From the NCBI GenBank assembly GCA_964006375.1, contig OZ023267.1, positions 13,340,346-13,404,345 on the forward strand: DNA of 64,000 nucleotides. Reading direction: 5' to 3'. A model generated the notes under the pieces. It was not told the DNA's origin, did not search any database, and saw nothing but the letters and a program-made list of their open reading frames with translations. How positions within the stretch are numbered: the stretch's first letter is position 1; each line of letters begins with the position of its first letter. The stretch is from Tillus elongatus. Taxonomy: Eukaryota; Arthropoda; Insecta; Coleoptera; Cleridae. A program made the translations under genes and the position numbers. This document shows positions 33,114 to 46,266 of this stretch, in pieces.

Positions 33114-33680
33114 GCAATTTACATCACCTTGTTTAGCAAATATATTACCCTGGAAATTTTAAAACAATCCGGAAATGTCCCCAGAGATACACAAAGGTTA
33201 AATATATGTGTCAACGGCGACACCAAATATTCCTTTATTTTACTTGACAATAATGCTATATACATCAAAAGCATTTGACCTTTCAAGATAATTAATGAAG
33301 CTAGAAAATTAAATTTTGCTATATCTATAGATAGTGTAGGCCTCTTTAAAAGAAACTTGTATTACAAATTTCATTAAAGTCACAAAAGCTTTCAAGAAGG
33401 AAACTTAATTCATATTTAGAAAATTAAAGTACTGTCAAATTATAAACGTAGCAGTTATTTTTCCTTATTAACCGCCAGAATAATTTCGCTTTAGTCAACC
33501 TAATCAAACCAGTTTTTTTTTTTTCAATATCAACAATAACAAAATGTCAGCTGAAAATTATAATTTCAGACTCATAAGTGACAAAGTAATTCAGGCGTTT
33601 TAAACAAAATTGAGATCTTGTTCAAATCGTATGAAATCTGTACACTATTGTTGCCCTAAATGTTAAAGTAAAACAAAAAA
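33114..33680. other. AT-rich interval, nothing recognised
   Basis: No frame with family resemblance and no RNA gene. Confidence 0.35.
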
Positions 33681-33684
33681 ACCA

Positions 33685-33775
33685 TACATTCATCGAGCGG
33701 AAATCGATCTCGGAACCTTGCGTAGAAGACACACAGCACTGAGATATCTAAGGATATGTTAACTAACGTGTTGTT
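33685..33775 (-). mobile_element. tRNA-like SINE head
   Basis: On the minus strand, TAGATATCTCAGTGCTG resembles a pol III A box. AAGGTTCCGAGATCGATTTC, then CGCTCGATG, carries a B box (GATCGATTTCC). The layout is that of tRNA-derived SINEs. The cloverleaf is incomplete, so a true tRNA is unlikely. No borders were found. Confidence 0.5.
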
Positions 33776-34197
33776 TACAGGATACTTGACACCGGCTTCA
33801 TGCCCCGGGATATTTTATATTGTATTAAAAGTAAACGTAACAATTAATTACAGAATGAATAGAGTTATCACTTGAAAAACATTCAACGCCTTTTTCGATC
33901 TTAGATGAGGTCTTATGTTTAAGTTTAAAGATAAAAGAACAAACTGTTTAAAAATCATTTTGATAGAGAGTTGATTTTGTTCACATTTCCACTATATTAT
34001 TCTACAATTTTAGCCTAAAAATGTATTTGGGGCCGTTCAGCACATACAAATATAGTGTATTTCAACAATTGATTAAATCCCTCAGTGAAAAAACAATCAC
34101 TTGGCAAATTTTTAACTTCATGTCTGTCATTTGCAATATTTGTGGCCGAGATTTCACGATTGTTCGTTCGGGTAGTATGTTTTATGCCTGCTAACAG
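33776..34197. other. AT-rich interval, nothing recognised
   Basis: No coding or structural signal stands out. Confidence 0.35.
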
Positions 34198-34250
34198 ATC
34201 TCCTCATTAGTGAATTTTTATAAAGAAAATTCACTAATAGCACATGAATA
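34198..34250 (-). repeat. HINE-like repeat, isolated end
   Basis: GATCTCCTCATTAGTGAATT is followed by an inverted AAAATTCACTAATAG. This is the foldback terminus of the family without its body. Confidence 0.5.
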
Positions 34251-34673
34251 AAAAGTTATGTTGAATTTAAAGGGTGTGTCACCCCCGATCAACCTTTTGC
34301 AGACCTTGGACTTATTTCGCCTTACCATCATTTAGCGTTTATGTTAAGGTCATTCCACGTGGCGAATTTGGTTCGTATAGATCAAACGGGTTTCGAGCTA
34401 TTATTTTTTTATGGCAAATTTGAGCCCTTATAATTCTTTAATGGGTGCAAATTGATACAGAGGTAAGTTCTATGTCTGTTCTTAACACCATGTGTAATAA
34501 AACGAATTTACAAAAATTAAAAGCAAGTTCAATGTTTAAAAGCGAACACTGATTACGATCTTTGAATGAAATTTTATTAAATTTAAAGCAAAAGAGAGGA
34601 ATTAAAAGAGAATCACAGGTAGGTATAACTATAATTTCACTTAAATGTTGTGCGTTAAGCTTCTTCCTGGCCC

Positions 34674-36222
34674 CGGGTACGGAAACAGCTATGCATGCTA
34701 AGAGTGGACATGATGTTCGGAGGATCGCCTGCGTGCTTGGAGTCGAGATGATGTTCAAGGAAACGGAAACAGCTATGCATGCTCAGAGTTGACATGCTGT
34801 TCAGAGGATCGCATGCGTACTTGGAGTGGAGATGATGTTCAAAGGAACGGACACAGCTATGCATGCTCAGAGTGGACATGATGTTCAGAGGATCGCATGC
34901 GTGCTTGGAGTGGAGATGATGTTCAAAGGAACGGAAACAGCTATGCATGCTCAGAGTGGACATGATGTTCAGAGGATCGCATGCGTGCTTGTAGTGGAGA
35001 TGATGTTCAAAGGAACGGAAACAGCTATGCATGCTCAGAGTGGTCATGATGTTCAGAGGATCGCATGCGTGCTTGGAGTGGAGATGATGTCCAAAGGAAC
35101 GGAAACAGCTATACATGCTCAGAGTGGACATGATGTTCAGAGGATCGCATGCGTGCTTGGAGTGGAGATGATGTTCAAAGGAACGGAAACAGCCATGCAT
35201 GCTCAGAGTGGACATGATGTTCAGAAGATCGCATGCGTGCTTGGAGTGGATATGATGTTCAAAGGAACGGAAACAGCTATGCATGCTCAGAGTGTACATG
35301 ATGTTCAGAGGATCGCATGCGTGTTTGGAGTCGATATGATGTTCAAAGGAACGGAAACAGCTATGCATGCTCAGAGTGGACATGATGTTCAGAGGATCGC
35401 ATGCGTGCTTGGAGTGGAGATGATGTTCAAAGGAACGGAAACAGCTATGCATGCTCAGAGTGGACATGATGTTCAGAGGATCGCATGCGTGCTTGGAGTG
35501 GAGATGATGTTCAAAGGAACGGAAACAGCTATGCATGCTCAGAGTGGACATGATGTTCAGAGGATCGCATGCGTGCTTGGAGTGGAGATGATGTTCAAAG
35601 GAACGGAAACAGCTATGCATGCTCAGAGTGGACATGATGTTCAGAGGATCGCATGCGTGCTTGGAGTGGAGATGATGTTCAAAGGAACGGAAACAGCTAT
35701 GCATGCTCAGAGTGGACATGATGTTCAGAGGATCGCATGCGTGCTTGGAGTGGAGATGATGTTCAAAGGAACGGAAACAGCTATGCATGCTCAGAGTGGA
35801 CATGATGTTCAGAGGATCGCATGCGTGCTTGGAGTGGAGATGATGTTCAAAGGAACGGAAACAGCTATGCATGCTCAGAGTGGACATGATGTTCAGAGGA
35901 TCGCATGCGTGCTTGGAGTGGAGATGATGTTCAAAGGAACGGAAACAGCTATGCATGCTCAGAGTGGACATGATGTTCAGAGGATCGCATGCGTGCTTGG
36001 AGTGGAGATGATGTTCAAAGGAACGGAAACAGCTATGCATGCTCAGAGTGGACATGATGTTCAGAGGATCGCATGCGTGCTTGGAGTGGAGATGATGTTC
36101 AAAGGAACGGAAACAGCTATGCATGCTCAGAGTGGACATGATGTTCAGAGGATCGCATGCGTGCTTGGAGTGGAGATGATGTTCAAAGGATGACATGCAT
36201 GCTTGGAGTGGAGATTGTGTTC
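34674..36222. repeat. 84-bp higher-order minisatellite, about 18 copies
   Basis: The unit spacing is exactly 84 bp. Each unit holds two related halves: one with ATGATGTTCAAAGGAACGG and ATGCATGCTCAGAGTGG, the other with ATGATGTTCAGAGGATCGC and ATGCGTGCTTGGAGTGG. Because 84 is divisible by three and the unit lacks stops, both strands stay open (455 and 513 codons), but neither frame resembles a protein. Units from about 35380 to 36190 are essentially identical; those at 34674-35380 carry most substitutions. It lies in the kinase-gene intron, 0.5 kb from the exon at 36735. Confidence 0.97.
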
Positions 36223-36546
36223 AGACGGTGGCATTCATGCTGCTAGTTTCCAGAGATATGCGTTAATTTTTAAGCTGGAGCTGTGGATATCTTTTGAGGG
36301 CTGTTTTTTCAAGAGGCATGTGGTTTTTGTTCCCCAGAAAGACCAGTTCTTCCCCAAAGAGAGCTGGATAATGTTGCATTTTGTTTCCTTGTAACTTATT
36401 TAAAACAATTGCTGAAGTTTATATGTGACTCATTTTTCTATTCCACCTTAACTTATAGTCCATTTACTTAAAAAAAAAACAATGCTTCTGTCGACATCAC
36501 AACAGTCTCGGCACCGAGCCACATAGTCAAACTGTTCTATGATGTA

Positions 36547-36620
36547 ACGTCACTTAAATTGATTGTTAGCAAAAACTGGTTAAGGTGACGTCATTAATAT
36601 TAATTGTTAGCAAAAACTGC
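36547..36620. repeat. Short direct repeat with CRE-like TGACGTCA
   Basis: Two copies of a 32-bp segment ending TTGTTAGCAAAAACTG lie at 36547-36578 and 36589-36620. The sequence just ahead of and overlapping the second copy contains TGACGTCA. It sits in the intron about 115 bp past the kinase exon's donor. A regulatory role is speculative. Confidence 0.5.
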
Positions 36621-36723
36621 TAACACGTGTCATGTCAAATGGGTTGAATTTAAAGATAAACTAAAATTCCAACAAAAAGTCCATCTAACTTAACGCTAAC
36701 TCTACAATTATTTACAAAATCTA

Positions 36724-37269
<546 letters not shown>

Positions 37270-37437
37270 TTAAAAACTGGTGGCTAAATTTTGATTTGTT
37301 TTACTGTCTAATTCAACAAAACTGTTTTACAGGTTGGTTTTGCAAAATTTCAGTTTGTCAGATTTCGAAGCTACTTCTAAAACATCCCTGTTTTCGGGTG
37401 AGAAAGAGGTGAAAGAAATATCACTTAATCACTTAGT

Positions 37438-37524
37438 AATCCTGCAACAATAAGCCAAAGGCTGCAGTGCTATCGGGGCGGCAAAGTCGCGGACGAGCCC
37501 TGGGGGGAAAAAATCCTGCAACAA
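37438..37524 (+). mobile_element. 61-bp LINE 3' end inserted with 13-bp target duplication (copy 4)
   Basis: AATCCTGCAACAA at 37438-37450 is repeated exactly at 37512-37524. The 61 bp between them match only the 3' UTR of the RNase H-bearing LINE (AAGCCAAAGGCTGCAGTGCT to GACGAGCCCT, then an A tail). This is an extreme 5' truncation in the kinase intron. Confidence 0.93.
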
Positions 37525-37601
37525 AAATCTCACTAGTCGATACACCAGATCTTTAAAAAAAACAATTCCCTAGCAGGACTACTCGCCATCACAAATCGAA
37601 G

Positions 37602-37874
37602 GAAATGATGCAATATTTCCAGGGTAAGGGGATAGCGGTTCTAGACTGGCCCGAGAATTCACCAGATGTAAACACTATAGAGAACCTATAGGCCATTTGC
37701 AAGGCTAGACCGTACAAAATGGTCTATACTATTTTGACAAAGACGATGGAAGCTGTTATTCAGGTGTGGTATCGAGAAGAGCGAAACTCTGAAAACTGTC
37801 AAAAACCCGTCGAGTCAATGCCAAAACCAGTAAAAGTAGTTCTTGACGCCAAAGAAGTACATATTTTCTATTAA
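37602..37874 (+). pseudogene. Tc1-like transposase, C-terminal fragment
   Basis: The frame reads MQYFQGKGIAVLDWPENSPD, VNTIENL (third catalytic block of DD34E, Glu in IEN), then a TAG where Trp is expected, TKTMEAVIQVWYREE and SMPKPVKVVLDAKEVHIFY followed by TAA. This is the last third of a Tc1-type transposase. The N-terminal DNA-binding part and the first two acidic residues are missing. It lies in the intron between the two kinase exons. Confidence 0.8.
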
Positions 37875-37909
37875 TTAATCACGTAATTAATATAACAGTA
37901 ATTGTATTT

Positions 37910-39579
37910 TTTTATTTCAACAACACACCACGAGGGCTCACAACCTAAATACTATCGTACCGTGGGTGTCGACAAGGAGGAAAGACGCAACTTGTTAATT
38001 CTGGACTTGAAGGTTTGGAGGTTCGGAGGAGAAGAAAAAACATGTGCCGGCAAGGAAATCCGCAACTTGGAAGTCCTCGGGTTAAAATAGCGGGCATAAC
38101 AAGACGTTCTATGTCTGGTGACCTGGACAGTCAAAGGGTGCATTCGCTCTGTTTACCTGGTATATCTGTTGGGGACAGCAGGTGGAGGAACTATGGAAGA
38201 AAGCTCCTCTGAGCACTGCCCGTGCAGATATCTATAAAAGACAGAGAGGTCACCAACGGCACGTCGGTGGGCAAGGAATGGCAGCCTTTGGGTGAGGTTA
38301 AGGTCACACATGAGACGTATAGCTCTCTTCTGAATGAAGTCCAGGATAGCGAGTGTAGAAGCGGCAGCAGCACCCCAGATGTGGGAGCAGTATTCGAGGT
38401 TTCGCCTTTGGGGTTGAATTGTACAAGATTTCTACTTCCCCAGTCTAATATTTTTTGGAGATCCACGCAGACAGAAGCCTCCATGTGTCTGCGATCCTCA
38501 TCTAGTTGGGCCAAAGAGACAGACTTAGAATATTGTATATTTGAGTGGAGGGTGCTGTCGTCCGCGTAACTGTGAACTGGCTTGGATGTGCTAGAGAGGA
38601 GGTCATTGATGTGGAGAAGAAACAAAGTAGGGGCTAAAGCTGAACCTTGAGGAACTCCTGCATTAATTTGATATAGTTTAGAGGAATGGCCATCCACAAC
38701 AACAGAAATGCTCCAGTTGGAGGGGAAGTTTGCTGTCCAGGTACATAGTTTTGGAGGTAGGCCATAGGACGGTAGTTTATTAAGCAGCGCTGCGTGCCAG
38801 ACCTGGTCGAAGGCTTTGGATATGTCTAGAGCGACAATCTGGGATTCACCGTGTAGTTCCATAGACTTGTTTCAAGAATGCGTGACAAAGGAAAGGAGGT
38901 CGGCAGTTGATCTGCGCTGACGGAATCCATACTGCCTGTCGTGGATTAGACTGTGTTTTTCAAGAAATTTTAGTAATTCGGTGTTTACATACTTTTTCAT
39001 CACTTTAGAGACGACTGAAAGGAGAGAAATATGCCTGTAGTTGCTAGGAAGCGCTTTGGATCCTTTCTTGGGGACGAGATGTACTCGAGCAGTTTTCCAG
39101 TTACTAGGGAATATGCCTCTATTGTAAGATGTCTGAAACAGACGAGTCAAGATAGGAGCAAGTTCTGGTGCGCATTTTTTGAGAACAATTGCTGGGATCT
39201 CGTCAAGGCCAGAGGCTTTCCTGGTATTAAGAGAAGAGAGCATCTTTCGTACCTTTTTAGTTTTGAAAATGATGTCCGTCATTTTATGCGCGACATTGGG
39301 GACTGTTGGTGGTTGAACATTTGGAGGTGGGTTGAGAGTAGAATTGCCGGCGAACAACGAGGCAAAAAGTTCAGCCTTGCCCAGGGCGGTAGAAACAATT
39401 TCACCCCTTGAGGCAAGAGGTGGGAACGTGCTCTTGCAGAAATTATTCCCAGTTAGCAAGAGTCCAGAAGGGTTTGCTGCCCTTGGAGCTAAGAGGACTT
39501 TGTTTTTGATGTGGTTATTAAACGAGTCTTTTGCCTCAGAAAGAATGCGGACATAGCGGTAATTAGTATACTTTAACAA
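37910..39579 (-). mobile_element. LINE family B, copy 2 (minus strand)
   Basis: It runs from about 39579 (RT upstream region) down to a 3' end with TCAACAACACACCACGAGGG and a poly(T) stretch on the plus strand. Frames: 38872-39579 (linker, GLDEIPAIVLKKCAPELAPI, DRQYGFRQRRSTADLLSF) and 38191-38862 (ALDISKAFDQVWHA, GVPQGSALAPTLFLLHI, HSYADDSTLHS with intact YADD). A deletion then fuses QFNPKGE to the later TSGVLLPLLHSL part. GTAATTGTAT on the left and GTAATTAGTAT on the right may be a target duplication with one indel. Confidence 0.85.
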
Positions 39580-40000
39580 AACTATTATTTTGTAAGCAGT
39601 AAATCATTTTACAATTACATTTGTCTATATTTCTATTATTTTGCAAAATACCAGTGGCGGATCTATGGGGATGAAGCTAAGGGAGATGTCCCGCCCAAAA
39701 AGAAATTACGAAAAAAAAATTCACATAGTTTTCCTGAAGCTTTTTCTAATGTTGTTTCCATTATTCTTAAACACAGCGTGACTCGATATACATTACTGCG
39801 TGATGTGCTAGTTAATTTATATTGGACAAACAACTTGTTTGGAAACTACTGTCCCACCAATATTGTCTAGCCGTTGAAATACTGTAATTAATTTCACAAA
39901 AATCATCATAAACTGTCAATTTTATATGTGTCCTGTGCTACACAGGAAGAATATAAAAATTCAATAATACATAGGTCTTTTTAAAACGCAAACAACTCAC
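39580..40000. other. Intron sequence next to the SH3 exon
   Basis: No coding signal. A hAT-like terminus word (CAGTGGCGGATCTATGGGG) occurs at about 39652 without a partner nearby. Confidence 0.4.
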
Positions 40001-40300
40001 CTTATCGCCGATTTTGCCGGTCCACCAGCCCTCGTCCCCCGAAATCTTGGCATCTTCGGATAGCACTTCGACAATTTGTCCCTTCCTAAGTGTGAGCTCG
40101 TCCTCCCCTTGGGCGTCGTAATCGTATAGGGCCGTCCACAGTGACGGGGCGAAGGGGTTGGGGACAGGTGGCCTCTGCTGGTGCCGCTCCAATGTCGAGC
40201 CGCCGACCACCACCGTGTCTCCATTGCTCACCGGTTCCATGGAGGACTTCAGGAAGCGGCAGGTCTCCACCAGCGGAGGCATCCGTCCACCGGAACAACT
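40001..40300 (-). CDS. slpr: Mixed-lineage kinase SH3 exon (N-terminal)
   Basis: The exon starts in phase 0 after a pyrimidine-rich acceptor (ATGGTTGCAG) and ends in phase 0 at GATAAG|GTGAGT. An in-frame ATG at 40282-40280 ([17 protein letters not shown]) is the likely start, but an earlier exon cannot be excluded because the frame stays open to the acceptor. A Gly/Ser/Pro linker precedes the SH3 domain: [43 protein letters not shown]. The domain is completed by VGIFPSNFV in the next exon, which confirms the join. An N-terminal SH3 domain before the kinase is the family signature; in known members it can bind intramolecularly and inhibit the kinase. Confidence 0.92.
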
Positions 40301-41007
40301 CTGCAACCATAACATCAAAGAAATAACAGAAACAAAGGTTGAAAACTAAGTAAGAAAATGATCTATATGCTTTTGACTACGCCGAGTTTAACAAAGTGCT
40401 TGAGCGATCCACAAAATTATGTTTTATGAATAATAATGATCGCTATTTATTTCAAGCGTACACAAGTTATAGCAAAAACAAAGAAGTTTTTAGCCCAGTG
40501 CCACATAATTGTATGGTTTGACTGAATTATAAACAATGCCGCATTTAAGGAGTGCCGTTGTGTGATGAGGTACAGTGTAGCCAAAACTGTTTTGAAGATT
40601 GACGAAAGCGTCTCTGGGCACCAAATGCAGTGTCCATCTATGATCTCTCTGTGATAAGTTATTCAGAAATGTGGTCTTACTTTCTCGGGGGTTAGAAACC
40701 AAATGAGACCTATTATTTTTAATAACCTGAATCATTTTCTTACTTATCTTTTTCAAATAAAAGCCACACACAAAACTACAGTAATTAAAATTATATGGTA
40801 CCAAGCATTAACAAAGGTTCGTGTATATGTCGAGACTAAGAAGATATTTTTTTTGCCTAAAGTAGGTAATTTAAGAGACATATACGACTCCCGTAACAAT
40901 TCAGTACATGGTGTGTTCCTTGGATCTAAGATTTGTTTCCAAAATAACCCCCAAGCTTTTGATAGAATCTGCAATTGCAACAGGGCCTCACTGACAGTTT
41001 CCCTCTT
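40301..41007. other. Interval upstream of the SH3 exon, no clear gene
   Basis: Minus-strand frames at 40490-40804 and 40753-41022 look like a shifted pair and may be remains of a LINE C-terminus (ESYMSLKLPTLGKKN), but no domain is firm. The 5' exon of the kinase could lie anywhere between here and about 51 kb. Confidence 0.3.
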
Positions 41008-42418
41008 TTTTTTCAACAACACACCACGAGGCCTTACTGCCTAAATACTATCGTACCGTGGGTATCGACAAGGAGGAAAAAGGCAACTTGTTAATTCTGG
41101 ACTTAAAGGTTTGGAGGTGAAGGAAAAACATGTGCCGGCAAGGAATTCCACAATTTGGAAGTCCTCGGGACAAAAGAGCGGGCATAACAAGATGTTCTAT
41201 GTCTGGTGACCTGAACGGTAAAAGGGTGCATTCGCTCTGTTCCCCTGGTAGATCTGTTGGGGGCAGCAGGCGGATGAACTATGGAAGAAAGCTCCTCTGA
41301 GCACTGCCCGTGCAGATATCTATAAAAGAGAGAGAGGTCACCAACGGCGGTGGGCAAGGAATGGCAGCCTTTGGGTGAGGGTAGGGTCACCGATGAGACG
41401 TATAGCTCTCTTCTGAATGGAGTCGAGGATAGCGAGTGTAGAAGCGGCAGCAGCACCCCAGATGTGCGAGCAGTATTCGAGGTATAGAGATTAGCTGATA
41501 AAAAGTATTTGCGAGCCCGGAAGAGGAAAACTAATTTCTTAGCAGCCGCTTCTGCAATTGATGTGACATGTTGGTGCCAATTGAGAAAAGGACTCATTAC
41601 TTTGAATAACTTGGTTGTTCATTGTGATGGTTCTAGGGCTGGTGTATCTTTTATGAGAAAGAAAACAAGACTGAGATTTGGTGGGGTTGAATTGTACAAT
41701 ATTTCCACTTCCCCAGTCTAATTTTTTTTTGGAGATCCACGGAGACAGAACCGTCCATGTGTCTGCGATCTTCACCCAGTTGGGCCAAAGAGACAGGCTT
41801 AGAATATTGTATATTTGAGTGGATGGTGCTGTCGTCCGCGTAACTGTGAACTGGGTTGAATGTGCTAGAGAGGAGGTCATTGATGTGGAGAAGAAACAAA
41901 TTAGGGGCTAAAGCTGAACCTTGAGCAACTCCTGCATTAATTGGATATAGTTTAGAGGAATGGCCATCCACAACAACAGAAAGCTCCGGTTGGAGAGGAA
42001 ATTTGCTGTCCAGGTACAGAGTTTTGGTGGTAGGCCATAGGCCGGAAGTTTATTAAGTAGCGCTGCGTGCCAGACCTGGTCGAAGGCTTTGGATATGTCT
42101 AGAGCGACAATATAGGATTCACCGTGTAGTTCCATAGACTTGTTCCAAGAATGGGTGACAAAGGAAAGGAGGTCGGCAGTTGATCTGCGCTGACGAAATC
42201 CATACTGCCTGTCGTGGATTAGACTGTGTTTTTCAAAAAATTTTAGTAATTCGGTGTTTATATACTTTTCCATCACTTTAGAGATGACTGAAAGGAGAGA
42301 AATGGGCGTAGTTTCTAGGAAGCGCTTTAGATCCTTTCTTGGGGACGGGTTGTACTCAAGCAGTTTTTCAGTTACTAGGGAATATGCCTCTATTGTAAGA
42401 TGTCTGAAACAGACGAGT
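41008..42418 (-). mobile_element. LINE family B, copy 3 (minus strand), 5' truncated
   Basis: The 3' end (TTCAACAACACACCACGAGG) lies at 41010 next to poly(T). Reading down from 42418: MEKYINTELLKFFEKHSLIH, DRQYGFRQRRSTADLLSF, ALDISKAFDQVWHA, then after a frame change HSYADDSTIHS (intact YADD). The C-terminal part ends SSIVHPPAAPNRSTRGTERM, followed by RTSKLWNSLPAHVFPSPPNL. The sequence stops abruptly near 42418 within the RT upstream region. Frameshifts make it inactive. Confidence 0.85.
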
Positions 42419-42574
42419 TATTTTATTTTTTTCACCAAAAAGCATTACACAAGATATAGAGGCATTAAGTCTTAAATTATGTATGTTTGAAATTGACTCC
42501 CCAATATCAGCATTTGTACAAGATAGGCATATATGTCTAACTTTTCCATTGTTTGTGACTTGAAAAAAAGTTGG

Positions 42575-43320
<746 letters not shown>

Positions 43321-46039
43321 TAAGAAGTATACAAGAAAATAATAAAAATTCACTAAAAAGTAGAGGCCCAAGCACACTATACTGAGGTACCCCCGAACAA
43401 ATGTTAAATGAAGAAGACAACAAACAGATATGTAATATTTGCTAACAACTGTTAGTAAGAAATGATGGAATAAATTCGCGCACCCAATTTTTAAAGCAAT
43501 TGTTTCAATTAACTTGAAAAAATTGTGTTCATTTTAACTCCAATTGCTTCTTTTAAATGACAATCCCTATTTCTTACCAACTTCAAGCTTTAGGGAAAGG
43601 ACTACAGATGACATCTGCCAATGTTGTGGTGCATTGTCAGTTTTGTGATACTAGTACAATATTTCAGTTAAAGTACTAATGTTTACCTTTCTCCTAACTT
43701 ATTTCAGGTTTCAATTGCTTAAACATGCTTCGTTTACACCATAGTACATATACTGAACATTCTTTAATTGCAACTTTAATCTTAGTTTGGTTTTATTCCT
43801 TGAGTTTTGCATCATTTTAGTCAAATGTCCTTGCACCAGTTTATTTCAACCAAAAGTTTGTTTTCCTTCCTAGTCTTGTAAATAAATAAATAAATAAATA
43901 AAAACATATACAATATACTTTTCAGAGGTAACTGGATGAGATGCTTCCTCCAACATGGGAATACTACTTCCTATACCTACAATATAGTTCCTTAACTTGT
44001 ATATATAGTTCATTCTGATTTTAGATTTTATAAATATTAAGAAATCACCTCAGTAAAAAAAAGTTTACTTTACAAAATATCAAATTTTACATACGTTTTA
44101 AATGACAGAAAAAGTATTTGGGGGGCAATTTTTAAGTGTTGTATTTTAATACAACCTCTTTCTAAATTAACTAAAAGTCTTCCTACTTGTCTGAGTAGTT
44201 TTTAACTAAGCAAGTTTCAAGTATATTTGAAAGAGATCATGAAAATAAAGAAATATTATTCATGTGACATTTATGACAAAATTTAAACTCTATCAACTGA
44301 GATATTCCTTATAGACAAACATCATATTTTAACATTCAAAACAGGGCATCCATAAACCGTTTCTAAAGATTATCCTCTAATAAACAATATTACATCCTCT
44401 GTGAGATCATAATCTTAGATATTTAGCTACATACTGGATTTTAATTTTTCTCAATCAATAAATTATGTACCTATTATGTGTGAATGAATTATTCTGTCGG
44501 ATATTAATTAAATATTGCTTGTTACTCGCTAGCAAATAACCATCTGATATAATGAATTTGTTTTTGCCGTTTACCATACAAAAACATCGTCGCCGAAGAG
44601 TCAAATCAGGCCAAGTTTACTAAGCGCGTATATAACGCCCATAAAAATTAATTACTTACCAGTTTATATGGACAGTGTTATAGCAGACTCCCGAAATAAA
44701 CGACATGATCCTTTTTAAATCTAACTATTGATAAGGCCTAAATGTTATGAGGCATAAGCCAGGTGGTCATTGAACATAACACATCATTAAGTACAAATTT
44801 GCACTACACTAAAAAGCACTGGATTCCTGACACTGGAGAGGATAAAAAAACTTATTAGCACAAACAAACGGTTATCGCGTTATTTTCGACCAGCTTTTCC
44901 ATTTTTTTTTACATGTTTTCTTTCACGTTATTTTGTTTGACTGTCACAAAATTATAGGACGAACCGCCATGTTTATTTTCTTAACCACCTCCTGCATGGA
45001 AGTTGTACAGAGTTCTTATTGGAAAAACTTATCAACAGAGATTAAACGTCATTAGGGGATGCAAATATCAATCATTGACTCACGTCTCACCCAAAATTTC
45101 ATTGTTGTAAGGAATGGTGTTGTAAAGACCGCTACCTCTATTCTGGAACAACGAAGTCTATAATTTATTAAAGACAACACCTAGTTCGATGTTGCGTCAA
45201 TAGATGACGCTAAATGCAATTCATACTTGAAATATACTAATTGATAAACAACGTATAATATCCATTTTGTTATTTGGTTAAATAATAATATAACATAATT
45301 ATAATTAATACTTCAGCCTCAGCATAAGTGTTGTCAAGGCTTTTTCTACAAGACAGTGTCTCGTCTCGAGTATCTTGTATTCATGACTCGCTTCAGATCA
45401 ATAATTGATTTTGTGTTTTTCTGATGCAGTTTTATCTTTTGAATTGATTGATACCTTCATTGGAAATTCGCGTATACCTAATCAACAGGGTCAAAAATTG
45501 CCAGCTATCAGATAATAAATGTCGCAATCAATTAAGAGAGCGGTTCAATAAAATGGTTAAAATACACTATATTTGTAGCTCGTTGAACTGTCGCAATTAA
45601 AGTCTCACACTGAAAGTATGGTATATAATAGATAGATCAAGGTTTATGGAAGACAATAAAGCTTTTTAAAGGAAATTTAGCGTTTATAAAGAAAATAAAA
45701 CGTTTTTGGCAAACCTTAATTTGACAATTTTTTGTCACAAAATTTGCTCAAAATAAGTCTTTGCCTAGAATAGGTATCCAAGCATGAGTTTTTTAAGTTT
45801 CAAGTCTTTTGGATTCCAAATAAAAACGTAGCTCAAACTGAAATGTAAAATATGACATACCTTAATTATTTAGTCAATATGTCTGGTCAAACTAGCGCGT
45901 TTTGGCACCATTAGTAGACCAACTATTTCCTAGAAGATGGCGCAATAAAAATCTTAGTTTGCTAATACAACATGATAGTGTTAGCGTTTCATTTGAGTAT
46001 ATAAGAAGTTACAATGAATGAAATAAAAATGTAAGCGAA
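43321..46039. other. Long AT-rich interval without recognised genes
   Basis: No domain-bearing frame, no RNA gene and no transposon ends. A short (AAAT)n run lies at about 43877-43902. It is relatively free of recognisable repeats compared with its surroundings, so kinase 5' UTR exons or promoter sequence could hide here, but none can be shown. Confidence 0.4.
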
Positions 46040-46171
46040 CTCGGCCCGAGATATATAAAATTCGTTATTGAGAAGACCGCGACTTACGAATTTTAAAAAG
46101 ATTTCTTCAATTGAGCGTGAACTAGAACCCCTGAAGAAACCCATATACGGAATCAGTTTCAGTTGTTGTCT

Positions 46172-46266
<95 letters not shown>

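Noticed and set aside
33685..33775. Possible tRNA gene (minus strand)
   Set aside because: Pol III boxes but no complete cloverleaf; likely a SINE head.
34655..36196. Open frames of 513 (minus) and 455 (plus) codons across the minisatellite
   Set aside because: They arise because the unit is 84 bp and stop-free; both strands are equally open, codon content mirrors the repeat, and no domain is seen.
34674..36222. CRISPR-like array
   Set aside because: Direct tandem repeat without spacers in a eukaryotic context.
39652..39700. A second ZMYM1-like hAT element starting at CAGTGGCGGATC
   Set aside because: Only one terminus-like word, no partner end or duplication within the interval.
40490..41022. 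Two overlapping minus-strand frames upstream of the SH3 exon
   Set aside because: May be a LINE C-terminus but no motif is firm enough; not annotated as a gene.
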